A stretch of DNA of 23,938 nucleotides from JBMONI01 sp049324575 (GTDB lineage: Bacteria > Omnitrophota > Omnitrophia > Omnitrophales > Aquincolibacteriaceae): contig JBMONI010000008.1 in the NCBI GenBank assembly GCA_049324575.1, forward strand, positions 1 through 23,938, given 5' to 3'. A model generated the notes under the pieces. That model was given only the letters and a program-made list of their open reading frames with translations, searched no databases and was not told the origin of the DNA. A program made the translations under genes and the position numbers. Each line of letters begins with the position of its first letter. The first letter of the stretch is position 1. Shown piece after piece: positions 10,901 to 17,127 of the stretch.

Positions 10901-11074
10901 GACAAGAAGGCCTCGAGAACTTGGCTCCTGCCGGGCTGTTAAAGGTTCTTGGGTTGAAGCAAGGAGATAAGGAGCGAAGGAGATCAGGTCGGTCGCAAGA
11001 AATACGCCCAGGCAGACGATGCTGGTCGCCTTCCTGAAAGCAAAGCCATAACTGCTTTGTTCGCGGTCGTTCAT
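4916..11074 (-). CDS. Giant exported multidomain protein with QDAH/GGFH module, nucleotidyltransferase-like and deaminase-like segments
   Basis: A single uninterrupted frame of 2052 residues; not recognised as a whole. Seen in order: a hydrophobic N-terminus (about residues 15-38, ending LLAS) that looks like a signal peptide or anchor; a module with IIFIQDAH (His128), an FEEG glutamate pair (155-156) and YGGFH (His444), reminiscent of the EreA/ChaN/TIKI fold; WIVGG (579-580) followed by DID (591-593), a nucleotidyltransferase-like pattern; HAE (824-826) and PCEEC (905-909), the zinc motif of cytidine/dCMP deaminases; then long, charged helical stretches; and a C-terminal alpha/beta-looking module after about 1860. 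R[SA]E[LV]R occurs at 531, 1021, 1364 and 1856. It lies 132 bases downstream of a paralogue sharing the first module, with its own candidate promoter. Export is inferred. Activity is unknown, and a substrate should not be assumed from the deaminase motif alone. Confidence 0.85.
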   Translation of the reverse strand: MNDREQSSYGFAFRKATSIVCLGVFLATDLISFAPYLLASTQEPLTARQEPSSRGLLVSSQMQRIEIPAGLGFIEDAYSMPHREHGAATSRDLHTKIHAKAEKKESLLRHTSHLLPKTRSIIFIQDAHDSFEAQKNIARIIRGLTRRYGIHTVFEEGYEGEVPTEAYFGQIPSKAIRKRVATVLMDRLRLNGAEFSHIDHKQDFRLIGIDRFRLHQQNLRQYRKTLQVRSAIESDLHALRTELQWAADKFFPAPVKQWMKDRTQFLAGSLSLLDYLCRIRSLSAKTDPDLIGELPAIAQLFQALENQGNGKTAVSAERVFRELPELEKRFLDPLLPDPAWRRTVELQTKIELLLALSRLTISYEQYQAYRNDLRSFSTREVGRHLERLTGKWFVFSKGWEKKIFEAVRFYEIAEERDEAIRSVLREHFNSRAEGPAILVYGGFHKTRILEILRDLGLSTLVITPRITQTSSRHQDYYRELMGRGHYGFEPAGILNRALSQERLYWLVRSPRLFLPYAARFGFDAEDWREARAELRDESLASITQDDLYDTRRGRARVGEIEKLVLSVAGSMGLKTWIVGGTRYFRDDNRKDIDIRLFDPAQSDETFILTEAIYQKFHAELVRRLSPEIAVTRQLGEKRSSLFLGGKQVVLEFVFQPLHIEIAQINRFSRLSLTEIQENPRAYFRSEYYAGSHFAFREWLADYKKDPARMFVDPEWQKRVYALQRQIRAMDDTEIELVLRDRMEEPAMGREEPLDNSARDRIRRERMNRLVVYLILHAHPGFLGIPFKVKTAAALFERLETTPDREPFALSDDYYMAGNRELQLHAERVVILGAFKKALEETAQSGAVSGEILLETKDLIRLLELRLITIASSKEIDDPTLSLVTRIKRNLNYPLRKLNLYVTRYPCEECAKILAAAGIHRIVYGFGNVNRLPGEIGDQELEAKGVQAYPAAGFEMAIAQQNRFFDWLSGHPYWADLYALVKKTFHALQVIRNRHYLPERRGLEEKYRSILSGDLRPIKAARSELREGEQLELFPDRGQAEQPGHGFPALVLATHPTVRREYQEHMQALFVFLRGLLRRNLGERFPAADQALLRFSKAFSESNLAEWFGADYDHDRDLMHPVRSARRILLDLIGPVPRQREWPIRFGWQEEAETLIALMDQWLYTVLVRDPSREARRFLGDANPAFAVESLAHFTLETLGSRAMLEKNPDLPAVLRLMYPVVSDMIEITAGNALEKIRSAAEQTIRRDYAAILGWEADEPMTYERAIDGQRIARQQRVRRGATREQQIFFAEMYVYLQHQINTMNLIRAGHDRGTMRWSEILEDPRVFADTKATVGWNKHTLRSLTRARFHALIDLYRAVQTARRAEVREVSTTSFTTRMLPAKFEALFERFHQIFNSLLAKRSYSRGDQAELEHLMGLYRGTEEEMRWQQRLRSRHLSFAALEREQKTLQERHRRALASIIRISKDDGSEPLPSPEVLQRLRELNREANRYWNKIILADFLILEKRFAEQRRIREAYARLLAHLKQKARAVKWRFVYERIDREMQTATALQGAMTGEKSQPQPSVLATVEYRYHKINEGPLEGTFELLPTEIQYRSFGKEYRSQSHRLITHAEERKKIWLAIGYLEDIVFQMRGYSVRPLRHWEIRAVERGLEKIQKLYTPKKGGQYRIAVKNRIREAAVNAQENLRQERPRLAQVASLVREIRRMFFDELIPHKEQVERKAQRTQAEIEAWIEAPVRALETAVRERSKRGFWMSYYAAKELLDQAAVYISQPDEPGYRRLKWRLSNAVPAYLESIRGRGFPLRNLLANYLRAILWVKYDLLHKEDTYEDLDPAELAKIQTAIEERIGAILGAYGRSELRISDGAAAPEAAAADIYRISRPAVWVLNRQEIDVISASSELKEEFIGLALANAKKLRLYVPDLDAGEVPWFDQLVVERGGRNSEAEILELAASADEGIVVGFSTPLGTANAFTRALEQKLLTKRKAGSLLEKIRGRVFPATNGSFGLALLYAESGGTLSLQKNENGFLSDLQGNYLGVVLSQISQRAVFATAA

Positions 11075-11101
11075 CTCATCCCAGTAGAGATATTAAATAG
11101 A

Positions 11102-11130
11102 TTTATAAAATATTAACATATAATCTTCAA
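11102..11130 (-). promoter_or_regulatory. Candidate sigma70-type promoter of the 2052-residue protein
   Basis: Reading the - strand, TTGAAG (11130-11125) is followed after 17 bases by TATAAA (11107-11102), in a strongly AT-rich stretch about 30 bases before the ATG at 11074. Spacing and -10 match the sigma70 consensus well and the -35 matches four of six bases. This would give a leader of about 20 bases and let the gene be expressed apart from its upstream paralogue. Confidence 0.5.
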
Positions 11131-11142
11131 TATGCAATGCTT

Positions 11143-11164
11143 CCCCCGCTAATATTCGCAGGGG
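11143..11164 (-). other. Short GC hairpin between the two giant genes
   Basis: CCCCTGC and GCGGGGG (- strand) can pair over seven positions, with one G-U, around an eight-base AT-rich loop. It sits 43 bases after the stop of the upstream gene. No T-run follows on either strand, so it is not a standard intrinsic terminator. It may protect a 3' end or act with Rho. Confidence 0.35.
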
Positions 11165-11206
11165 CGATCTTGTCGGAGAATGAGAATATCCCTAGAGATT
11201 GAACAA

Positions 11207-14200
11207 TTATGCGGCTTGAGCAGTCGCCTGCTGAATAGCCTGATCGAGATAGAGACGCATCGCAATGCTGTCGATCAAGATACCGTTCTGGCCTTGCTGT
11301 ATTCCAAAAGCGGAAGAAAATCTTTCATCCGCGATCAAGAGACGACCGATCAGTTCCTGCTTCAGCCGATCAGGTTCCGAGGCCAGTTTCCTGTCTTTCA
11401 GGATCAGATCCGCGGCATGGATGGCAGCCACCTGACAAAGGAGGTCCAAATAGCCCTCGATCAAAGGATCCCCCGGCACGCCAGAGGTTCGCATCACAGG
11501 AACAAAATCAGGATAAAGGTCCGGCGGCGCCAACCCCTCGGTGATCAACCACACCATGTGCTCGTGGCCATAAAAAGGCACGACTTTTTCTGAAATTTTT
11601 CCGATCGCGCGTTCCCGGATTAACTGGGCCCTCAGAAAAGAACGTAGTGCCCCGATCTCTCCGGAATAAACAAGCTCTCCAACATGAGCGCTCAAGACTT
11701 TTTCTAATCGTTTGAGATAGGAGGCTCGATCCATCCCTGCGTTGTTGGGAATGTACAGACCCAAACTCAAACGGGGATCGACCGCTGACAAACCTGCGAT
11801 CAAAGCGTCCTCCAAGCCGCTGACAGCTTTCCAGCGCCCGGCTTCTGAAACAGCTCCAGTTCCGTCACCTTTTTGATCCGGGATTTGATCCTCGACCGCC
11901 GCAATAAAAGACGGGATCCCCCGTCTCTTCACGATATCCAGGACCGCTAGCGGCAGATCGGCCGAGGCGCCGGCTAATAAACTGCGACCCGGCTTCAACC
12001 GTTCGGCGACCGTCGCGGCAATGCGCAATTCAGCGCGGCGGATCGCTTCCATGCGCATGGGAGGAAATTCTAATCGGCTCTCGGCACGACGGACACGGAG
12101 CGCATTTTTATCATAATTTTCCCAAAATCGGACGATTCGCGCATCCATTTCTTGATAATATTGTTTAATATGCTCAAGCACCTGCTTTTCCCAAGCGATA
12201 TCGGGAGACGCCCCCTGGCTTACGCGCTCCGTGGCTCCGTCCGGCGGTTGGAGGTTGGGCGTTTCCGAAAATGTTCCGCGCCATGTTTTTTGCCGTCTTT
12301 CTTCATCGATCAAAGAACGCATATTTTTCAAACGCACGACCAGAGCATGGATCCCTTGGGCGATGAACTGAAAATCCAGGATCGTCCCAAGTCGGTCGCG
12401 TTCGATCGGATCGCCTATCTTAGGGACCGGCATTTGACTCCAAGGATAGACCGCCAAGGAAGCGATCTCCCCCATGGCGGTCACAAAAAAAGGCACCGTC
12501 GAATCCACGGAAAAAATATTCCGAAGGACCTCCCACCGCCCCCGGATCCTATCGAGGGCTTCCAGCTCGGATTCGATCGCGAAGGACCGGTCCGCCGGCA
12601 AGGTCAACCGGGTATTGCCGATCTCATGCTGGAGCAGTCCTTTCATTTGTCGCATGATCATTTCGGGCTCATAACGGAGAACCGCGCTGCGGATCCTCTC
12701 GGCATCATAGCGTAGATCCCCCTCCGTTGATCCTCTTACTTCAGCACGCGGCGACTTCATAAATATTTCGGGAATGCTGTAACTGCCCATCCCGCGACCG
12801 TGCAGCATCCAATAGAGCCCCCGCAGCATAAGATGCTCGTCCGAAAGATTCCTGAACTGGTATCCCGGAAGGCCGCTAAGAACTCCTTCGGGAGAATGGT
12901 ATTGCCCATCGAAATCCGCGTGATCCCCGATCAAAAGCCCATCATCCTTCAAACGCTCAAGGAGCCGTCTGAGGAAAGTCCAGTAGTGTTCATTTTGCAA
13001 AAGCTTAAACGCTGCTTTTTGAAAAATAGCCGCAAAATTCTCTTTGAGGATAATGCGATCAAAATAAGGTGGATATTCGCCCGGCTTTGAAATATCCATA
13101 GGCACCCAGATGATCTCGTATTTTTTTCCCTTGAGGCTGAAAGTGAGCCGTGTGATCTTCGCGGGAACATGGATATACTTTAAACTGATCGATCCCCGAT
13201 CCGCTCCAAGCTCTTTCAATTCATAGACTAAGAAATGCTCGAGGTGTTCTTCGCCCCCCACCATACGAGCGAAGCCATCGGCCTTCTTGTCCGCTGCATA
13301 GCGGGCTACGGATTCGAGCGCCTTATACCGCCGCTCCTGTGCTTCCGGGATCATTTTTCCCCTCTCGAGATTTCGGAATTTCCGAAGGACCCGCATGTGG
13401 TCTTCACTGCCCCTCCGCCTTTCCCGCGCGGCCGCAATCGCCAAGACATGCGGGGTCATCAAATCCCACAACTCCAATGCTTTTGTAAATTCACCCGGCC
13501 GGAGAGGTGTTCGATCGAAAAAATATCCGCGCCGGGTTCCGACATAGCCGATAAAGTCCGAAAGATCCGAACCTGATGCAATATAGACCCCTGTTTCTTT
13601 TTCATGGACGTATTTCTTGATGAATCGGTGCGCCATCCATCGGTAGATCTTTCGCAACTGGGCATGTTTTTTAGCCGTTGCAGGGAGACTTTCAAAAAGC
13701 GATACACTCTCCGAGGCCGTGGGAATCGTCGCATGGCTAAGCCCGGCCGGCCAAAATGTCGTATCTTCCCTCAGATCACCGGCATCCTGGAATCCAGGGC
13801 AAAGAAGCGCCGTCTGCTCCCGCAAATGCCTGCGAAGGGCCTCAAGGAACCGTCGCCGCTCGGCTTCATTGCCGGAGCTCCCCCAACGGTAATAAAGAAT
13901 GGCCCTTGGGGGGAATTTACCGCTCAAAAGATCCCCGGACGAGAGTTTTTTCACTTCTTTTTTTCCGTCAAGCAGTAATTTCAAGAAACGAAATTCTTCT
14001 GTTTCCTCTTCGCCAACGTAAAAGACCGCCCTCCCCGACCTCTCCAAAATCTGTTGGACGTTCGGATCGATAAGCGTATTGTAAGAAGTGCTTAATTGAA
14101 CTTGCGTGAGAATATCCGAAGTATGGCGAAGCCGTTCATGCAAAAGATCCCTTAAAGGGTTCCCTGGGTTCGACTCATGACCGGAGAGTTCCGCGTCGAT

Positions 14201-16171
14201 GAGCTCCGAACGGATCTCGCTACGGACCCCCGGGACGAGGACGGCGGGCTGGCTTGTGGCCGGATCCAGAAGTCGTTCAATGTTCCGCACACTCAGACGG
14301 TCCTCGGCCGCCCAATGTTCCAACTGTTGCCCGAAGCGCCGGATATTTCTGAGCCATGTCCTTCGAAGATCCTCTTGCGAAGCAAGCGGCGTTCTTCCTA
14401 TCTCGTCCAGAAACCGCGTATACCGGGAAGCCTGCCCGATACGGCTCTCCGCCGCAAGATCGCGGAGGACTTGATCGCGCCAGCGTTTCAAGAGTCCATG
14501 GTCGCGGACCGCTCCCTGGAATCCCTCTTCCTTCTCCCCTTCTTCGGGCGCGAGAAGACGATCACGCAACCCCCGGACAAAAGCGCCGTAGAGGTCGACC
14601 CTGCCGTTTTGGACATTGAAATACCGGCTCCAGGAAACCCGCCCCTGCATCTGCTCCCGGTAAGGGATTTTTTCCGGGATCGAGCTCAGGCGCGGCGCGA
14701 TCCATAAACAGGAGATCCCGCGCTCCTGAAACTGGCGCAAAAGATTTTCGGTATGAAATCCCCCGGCCACCAGTAAAGCCGCTTCCGTCTTCTTGCGTCT
14801 CATCTGGCTCAGTGTCTTTCTCACAAAAACCCGGTCCCGTGCGTCCGCGATCCTATAAAAGACGAAATGAGACCGCATTTTCCGAAGGAGGGATGACCAC
14901 CCGTCGACGCCTGCGAAAGGAGGTTGTCCATGCTTCATGACCGGCCCTTTCCGCAAAAATTCAAAAAGCTCATCCCATTCCTTTTTCCCAAGCTCAAGCG
15001 TTGAGGTTTTCTCCAAGAGATGCAAGAGGCGCCCGCGGTGGAGCAATGCCTTTTCATCCTTGGTGCGCGCATAATGCTCCCCAAGAACAAAAAGATACCG
15101 GTCGATCTCACGGGCCAATCGGCTGCCCCGGATATCCCCCATGCGCTTTTGCTTCATGGCGAGGTAATCCAGTTTTCGGGTTCTTAATTGCGGCATCGCA
15201 TATTTCTCCGAAAGTCCTTGGAGAATCAACGCAAGCGCTCCCGTCCCGCCGCCAACCGTACGCGCGATTTGGAGCGATTCGTTCAGTGATTTCAGGTCCG
15301 AAGCAACCGCCGAATCTCTTTGCCGGCGCTCAAGATCGGCCTTCGCTTTTTCAGCCATGCGGAAGAGGTCTCCCGCACCCGGAAGATCGAATTTTTCGTT
15401 GCGCTTGAGCTCCATGATCAACGTTCCGAGATCGGTCTTACGAGGCGGCATGGCATATCTTGAGGATTGCTTCAGAAAGGTCGCAAGATCGATCTTCCCA
15501 TCGAGAAAATCTTCGCTGATCCTATCGACTTCTTTCAAAGCTCCTTGGAATTTTTCTGATTTTTCTCGACCTAAAAAGCCCTTTTGAATCCGGATCTTTT
15601 CAAGGACTTCCGGCGCCATTTTCATCGCGTGTTGATAAGCCTCCAGCCCTTTCTCATAAAGCCCCCAATCTTCGATCCCTTCATAATCGGTGCCGGGAGG
15701 ATTCAACAACGCCGCGGCATTCGCACCGGCCAGTTCTCCCGCTGACGCATAACTTTCAAGCCTCTTTGCCAAACGCGCGGGATCCGGATAGCTCCGGAAA
15801 ATCCGGGAATCGAGCGGTGAAGCGGAACCTTCCAAGGTCACCAAGCGAAGTCCATAATATTTCTGGAAATAGCCGATTAAACGCTGGATCTGTTTCTGCG
15901 CCTCAGGGACTGAATGCGCATCTTGGACGAGAAGGACCGTCTTGCCGGATTTCCCTCGGTAGACCGATTCAACGGTCCCCATCTCCTCGGGAATACGAAT
16001 CTTCTCAACAGCACCGAGTTCCTTGAAAAGCTCTACAGCACCATAGCCGCTCCTGCCAACTCTTGCCGGGGTCCCATCGGCGGAAGCTGCAGGAACAGAA
16101 AAAGACATATTCATTGCCAAGAAAATGACAACAAACTTCACCCTTATAGAATCTTTTGAAAATTTCTTCAT
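11207..16171 (-). CDS. Giant exported multidomain protein with QDAH/GGFH module and methyltransferase-like segment
   Basis: An uninterrupted frame of 1654 residues, not recognised as a whole. The N-terminus is a good signal peptide: KK/R-rich start, hydrophobic core VVIFLAMNMSFSV, and cleavage likely after PAASA (about residue 31). The next module is paralogous to that of the neighbouring 2052-residue protein: IRIPEEMGTVESVY, LLVQDAH (His86) with EAQKQI, LEG, and LLVAGGFH (His473). Around residues 862-885 VYIASGSDLSDFIGYVG resembles a worn Rossmann methyltransferase motif I, and KDDGLLIGDHADF (near 1084) could be a later strand of the same fold. The rest is charged and helix-rich. R[SA]E[IVL]R occurs at 650 (followed directly by SEL), 1142 and 1379. 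Start: ATG with AGGA five bases upstream. Function is unknown; export is inferred from the signal peptide. Confidence 0.85.
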   Translation of the reverse strand: MKKFSKDSIRVKFVVIFLAMNMSFSVPAASADGTPARVGRSGYGAVELFKELGAVEKIRIPEEMGTVESVYRGKSGKTVLLVQDAHSVPEAQKQIQRLIGYFQKYYGLRLVTLEGSASPLDSRIFRSYPDPARLAKRLESYASAGELAGANAAALLNPPGTDYEGIEDWGLYEKGLEAYQHAMKMAPEVLEKIRIQKGFLGREKSEKFQGALKEVDRISEDFLDGKIDLATFLKQSSRYAMPPRKTDLGTLIMELKRNEKFDLPGAGDLFRMAEKAKADLERRQRDSAVASDLKSLNESLQIARTVGGGTGALALILQGLSEKYAMPQLRTRKLDYLAMKQKRMGDIRGSRLAREIDRYLFVLGEHYARTKDEKALLHRGRLLHLLEKTSTLELGKKEWDELFEFLRKGPVMKHGQPPFAGVDGWSSLLRKMRSHFVFYRIADARDRVFVRKTLSQMRRKKTEAALLVAGGFHTENLLRQFQERGISCLWIAPRLSSIPEKIPYREQMQGRVSWSRYFNVQNGRVDLYGAFVRGLRDRLLAPEEGEKEEGFQGAVRDHGLLKRWRDQVLRDLAAESRIGQASRYTRFLDEIGRTPLASQEDLRRTWLRNIRRFGQQLEHWAAEDRLSVRNIERLLDPATSQPAVLVPGVRSEIRSELIDAELSGHESNPGNPLRDLLHERLRHTSDILTQVQLSTSYNTLIDPNVQQILERSGRAVFYVGEEETEEFRFLKLLLDGKKEVKKLSSGDLLSGKFPPRAILYYRWGSSGNEAERRRFLEALRRHLREQTALLCPGFQDAGDLREDTTFWPAGLSHATIPTASESVSLFESLPATAKKHAQLRKIYRWMAHRFIKKYVHEKETGVYIASGSDLSDFIGYVGTRRGYFFDRTPLRPGEFTKALELWDLMTPHVLAIAAARERRRGSEDHMRVLRKFRNLERGKMIPEAQERRYKALESVARYAADKKADGFARMVGGEEHLEHFLVYELKELGADRGSISLKYIHVPAKITRLTFSLKGKKYEIIWVPMDISKPGEYPPYFDRIILKENFAAIFQKAAFKLLQNEHYWTFLRRLLERLKDDGLLIGDHADFDGQYHSPEGVLSGLPGYQFRNLSDEHLMLRGLYWMLHGRGMGSYSIPEIFMKSPRAEVRGSTEGDLRYDAERIRSAVLRYEPEMIMRQMKGLLQHEIGNTRLTLPADRSFAIESELEALDRIRGRWEVLRNIFSVDSTVPFFVTAMGEIASLAVYPWSQMPVPKIGDPIERDRLGTILDFQFIAQGIHALVVRLKNMRSLIDEERRQKTWRGTFSETPNLQPPDGATERVSQGASPDIAWEKQVLEHIKQYYQEMDARIVRFWENYDKNALRVRRAESRLEFPPMRMEAIRRAELRIAATVAERLKPGRSLLAGASADLPLAVLDIVKRRGIPSFIAAVEDQIPDQKGDGTGAVSEAGRWKAVSGLEDALIAGLSAVDPRLSLGLYIPNNAGMDRASYLKRLEKVLSAHVGELVYSGEIGALRSFLRAQLIRERAIGKISEKVVPFYGHEHMVWLITEGLAPPDLYPDFVPVMRTSGVPGDPLIEGYLDLLCQVAAIHAADLILKDRKLASEPDRLKQELIGRLLIADERFSSAFGIQQGQNGILIDSIAMRLYLDQAIQQATAQAA

Positions 16172-16219
16172 GCGGATCCTATTTTCGATGCCCCTTTTTC
16201 TTTGGTTACCGTCATAAGA

Positions 16220-16228
16220 AGTATGCCA
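16220..16228 (-). promoter_or_regulatory. Possible extended -10 promoter of the 1654-residue protein
   Basis: On the - strand TGGCATACT matches a TGn-extended -10 with four of six core bases. It lies downstream of an AT-rich stretch and about 50 bases before the ATG at 16171. The nearest -35-like element (TTGGCA) is 20 bases upstream, which is too far for a standard pair. The assignment is weak. Confidence 0.25.
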
Positions 16229-16421
16229 TATAAATTATTATTTATTGCCAATTGTTATGTTTTGCTATATTTAGCTATTTCAATAAAACCGTCCTCTCAC
16301 GCAATGTTTTTCAAGCATCTAGAAAAATCCGAGACAGGGAGAGCGTTCGCTATTGCGGAATCATTGGATTGCAAAACAGATCAAAATTTTTCTCATCCAC
16401 AAGATTCACGGCATCTTCGGG

Positions 16422-16463
16422 ATCCCCTGCAGTATTTTTTTATTCCGGGTCCCGGAAGGGGAT
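16422..16463 (-). other. Nested inverted repeat just after ribE
   Basis: An inner perfect palindrome (16443-16457, TTCCGGG-A-CCCGGAA on the - strand) is enclosed by ATCCCC/GGGGAT arms (16458-16463 and 16422-16427). It begins 16 bases after the ribE stop. An A-run rather than a T-run follows the inner hairpin in the - direction, so it is not a standard intrinsic terminator for the rib operon. It could still mark the transcript's 3' end. Confidence 0.45.
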
Positions 16464-16479
16464 AGTCAAAAACCTCTTT

Positions 16480-17127
16480 CTAAAAACCTTCCGCTTTCAA
16501 TTGGTGGAGTTTAGCCCGATAAGACAAAACTCGGGCCGGATGTTCCCCTAAAAGTTTTTCCAAATACCGCGCGAAAAGATCCACTTCAAGATTGACCCGT
16601 GTTCCGATCCCCATCTTCCCGAGGTTCGTCGCACGAAGGGTATGCGGGATCAGACCGATCTTCATCCCCTCCGGGACCGTATGCTGCACGGTCAGACTGA
16701 TCCCATCGACCGCCACCGACCCTTTGAGAGCCACAAACCGAACCAGCGTCTTCGGGACGGAAAAAGTCCAAAGCTGATTATCGCCGTCTTTTTCGATCGC
16801 CAGGACTTTTCCAACACCATCGACATGGCCGGAAACCAAATGTCCTCCCACCGCATCCCCAAAGCGAAGTGCCCTTTCCAGATTCACGAGATCCCCGATC
16901 CGGAATCCCCCCAGGGTGGTCGAACGAAGGGTTTCCGCCATCACATCCGCCTCGAATCCGTGCGCATTCCCCTTCGCTACAGTCAGGCAAACTCCATTGA
17001 CCGCGATGCTTTCCCCTTTTTTGATCCCCAGAAAGGGTTTAGAAAAAGCGATCCCAAAACGGATCTGCCCTTTTCGTTTTTGAACTTTGACCACAGTCCC
17101 TTGGTTCTCAATGATCCCGGCGAACAT
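16480..17127 (-). CDS. ribE: Riboflavin synthase, alpha chain
   Basis: Catalyses the last step of riboflavin synthesis: dismutation of two 6,7-dimethyl-8-ribityllumazine molecules into riboflavin and the pyrimidinedione that RibH reuses. The product is 215 residues, the normal length. It shows two tandem lumazine-binding barrels: the first starts MFAGIIENQGTV and carries VNGVCLTV, and the second carries VDGISLTV followed by IPHTLRATNLG. The start is the ATG at 17127, one codon inside the maximal frame (which opens with TTG). It overlaps the ribD stop as TGATG and is preceded by GGGGAGG (17133-17139). Last gene of the rib operon. The symbol ribC is used for the same gene in some organisms. Confidence 0.96.
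   Translation of the reverse strand: MFAGIIENQGTVVKVQKRKGQIRFGIAFSKPFLGIKKGESIAVNGVCLTVAKGNAHGFEADVMAETLRSTTLGGFRIGDLVNLERALRFGDAVGGHLVSGHVDGVGKVLAIEKDGDNQLWTFSVPKTLVRFVALKGSVAVDGISLTVQHTVPEGMKIGLIPHTLRATNLGKMGIGTRVNLEVDLFARYLEKLLGEHPARVLSYRAKLHQLKAEGF

Larger units (their letters stand above)
16172..16479. other. Gene-free interval between ribE and the 1654-residue gene
   Basis: 308 bases with no credible coding frame on either strand. The part next to ribE holds a nested inverted repeat (16422-16463). The part next to the giant gene (about 16215-16290) is very AT-rich and probably carries its promoter. The middle shows nothing recognisable. Confidence 0.6.

Noticed and set aside
10990..11074. 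Lipobox in the N-terminus of the 2052-residue protein (SIVC)
   Set aside because: The residue before Cys is Val, not Gly/Ala/Ser, and the cysteine is too early in the hydrophobic stretch.
12600..12650. LLQHEIGNT (about residue 1182 of the 1654-residue protein) as a histidine kinase H-box
   Set aside because: No ATP-binding kinase domain follows and the context is not a dimerisation helix pair; the short resemblance is likely chance.
5408..16159. Long open frames on the + strand opposite the two giant genes
   Set aside because: They lack family motifs, show low-complexity Arg/Pro/Ser-rich translations typical of antisense frames, and overlap each other. The - strand frames hold the conserved motifs and signal peptides.
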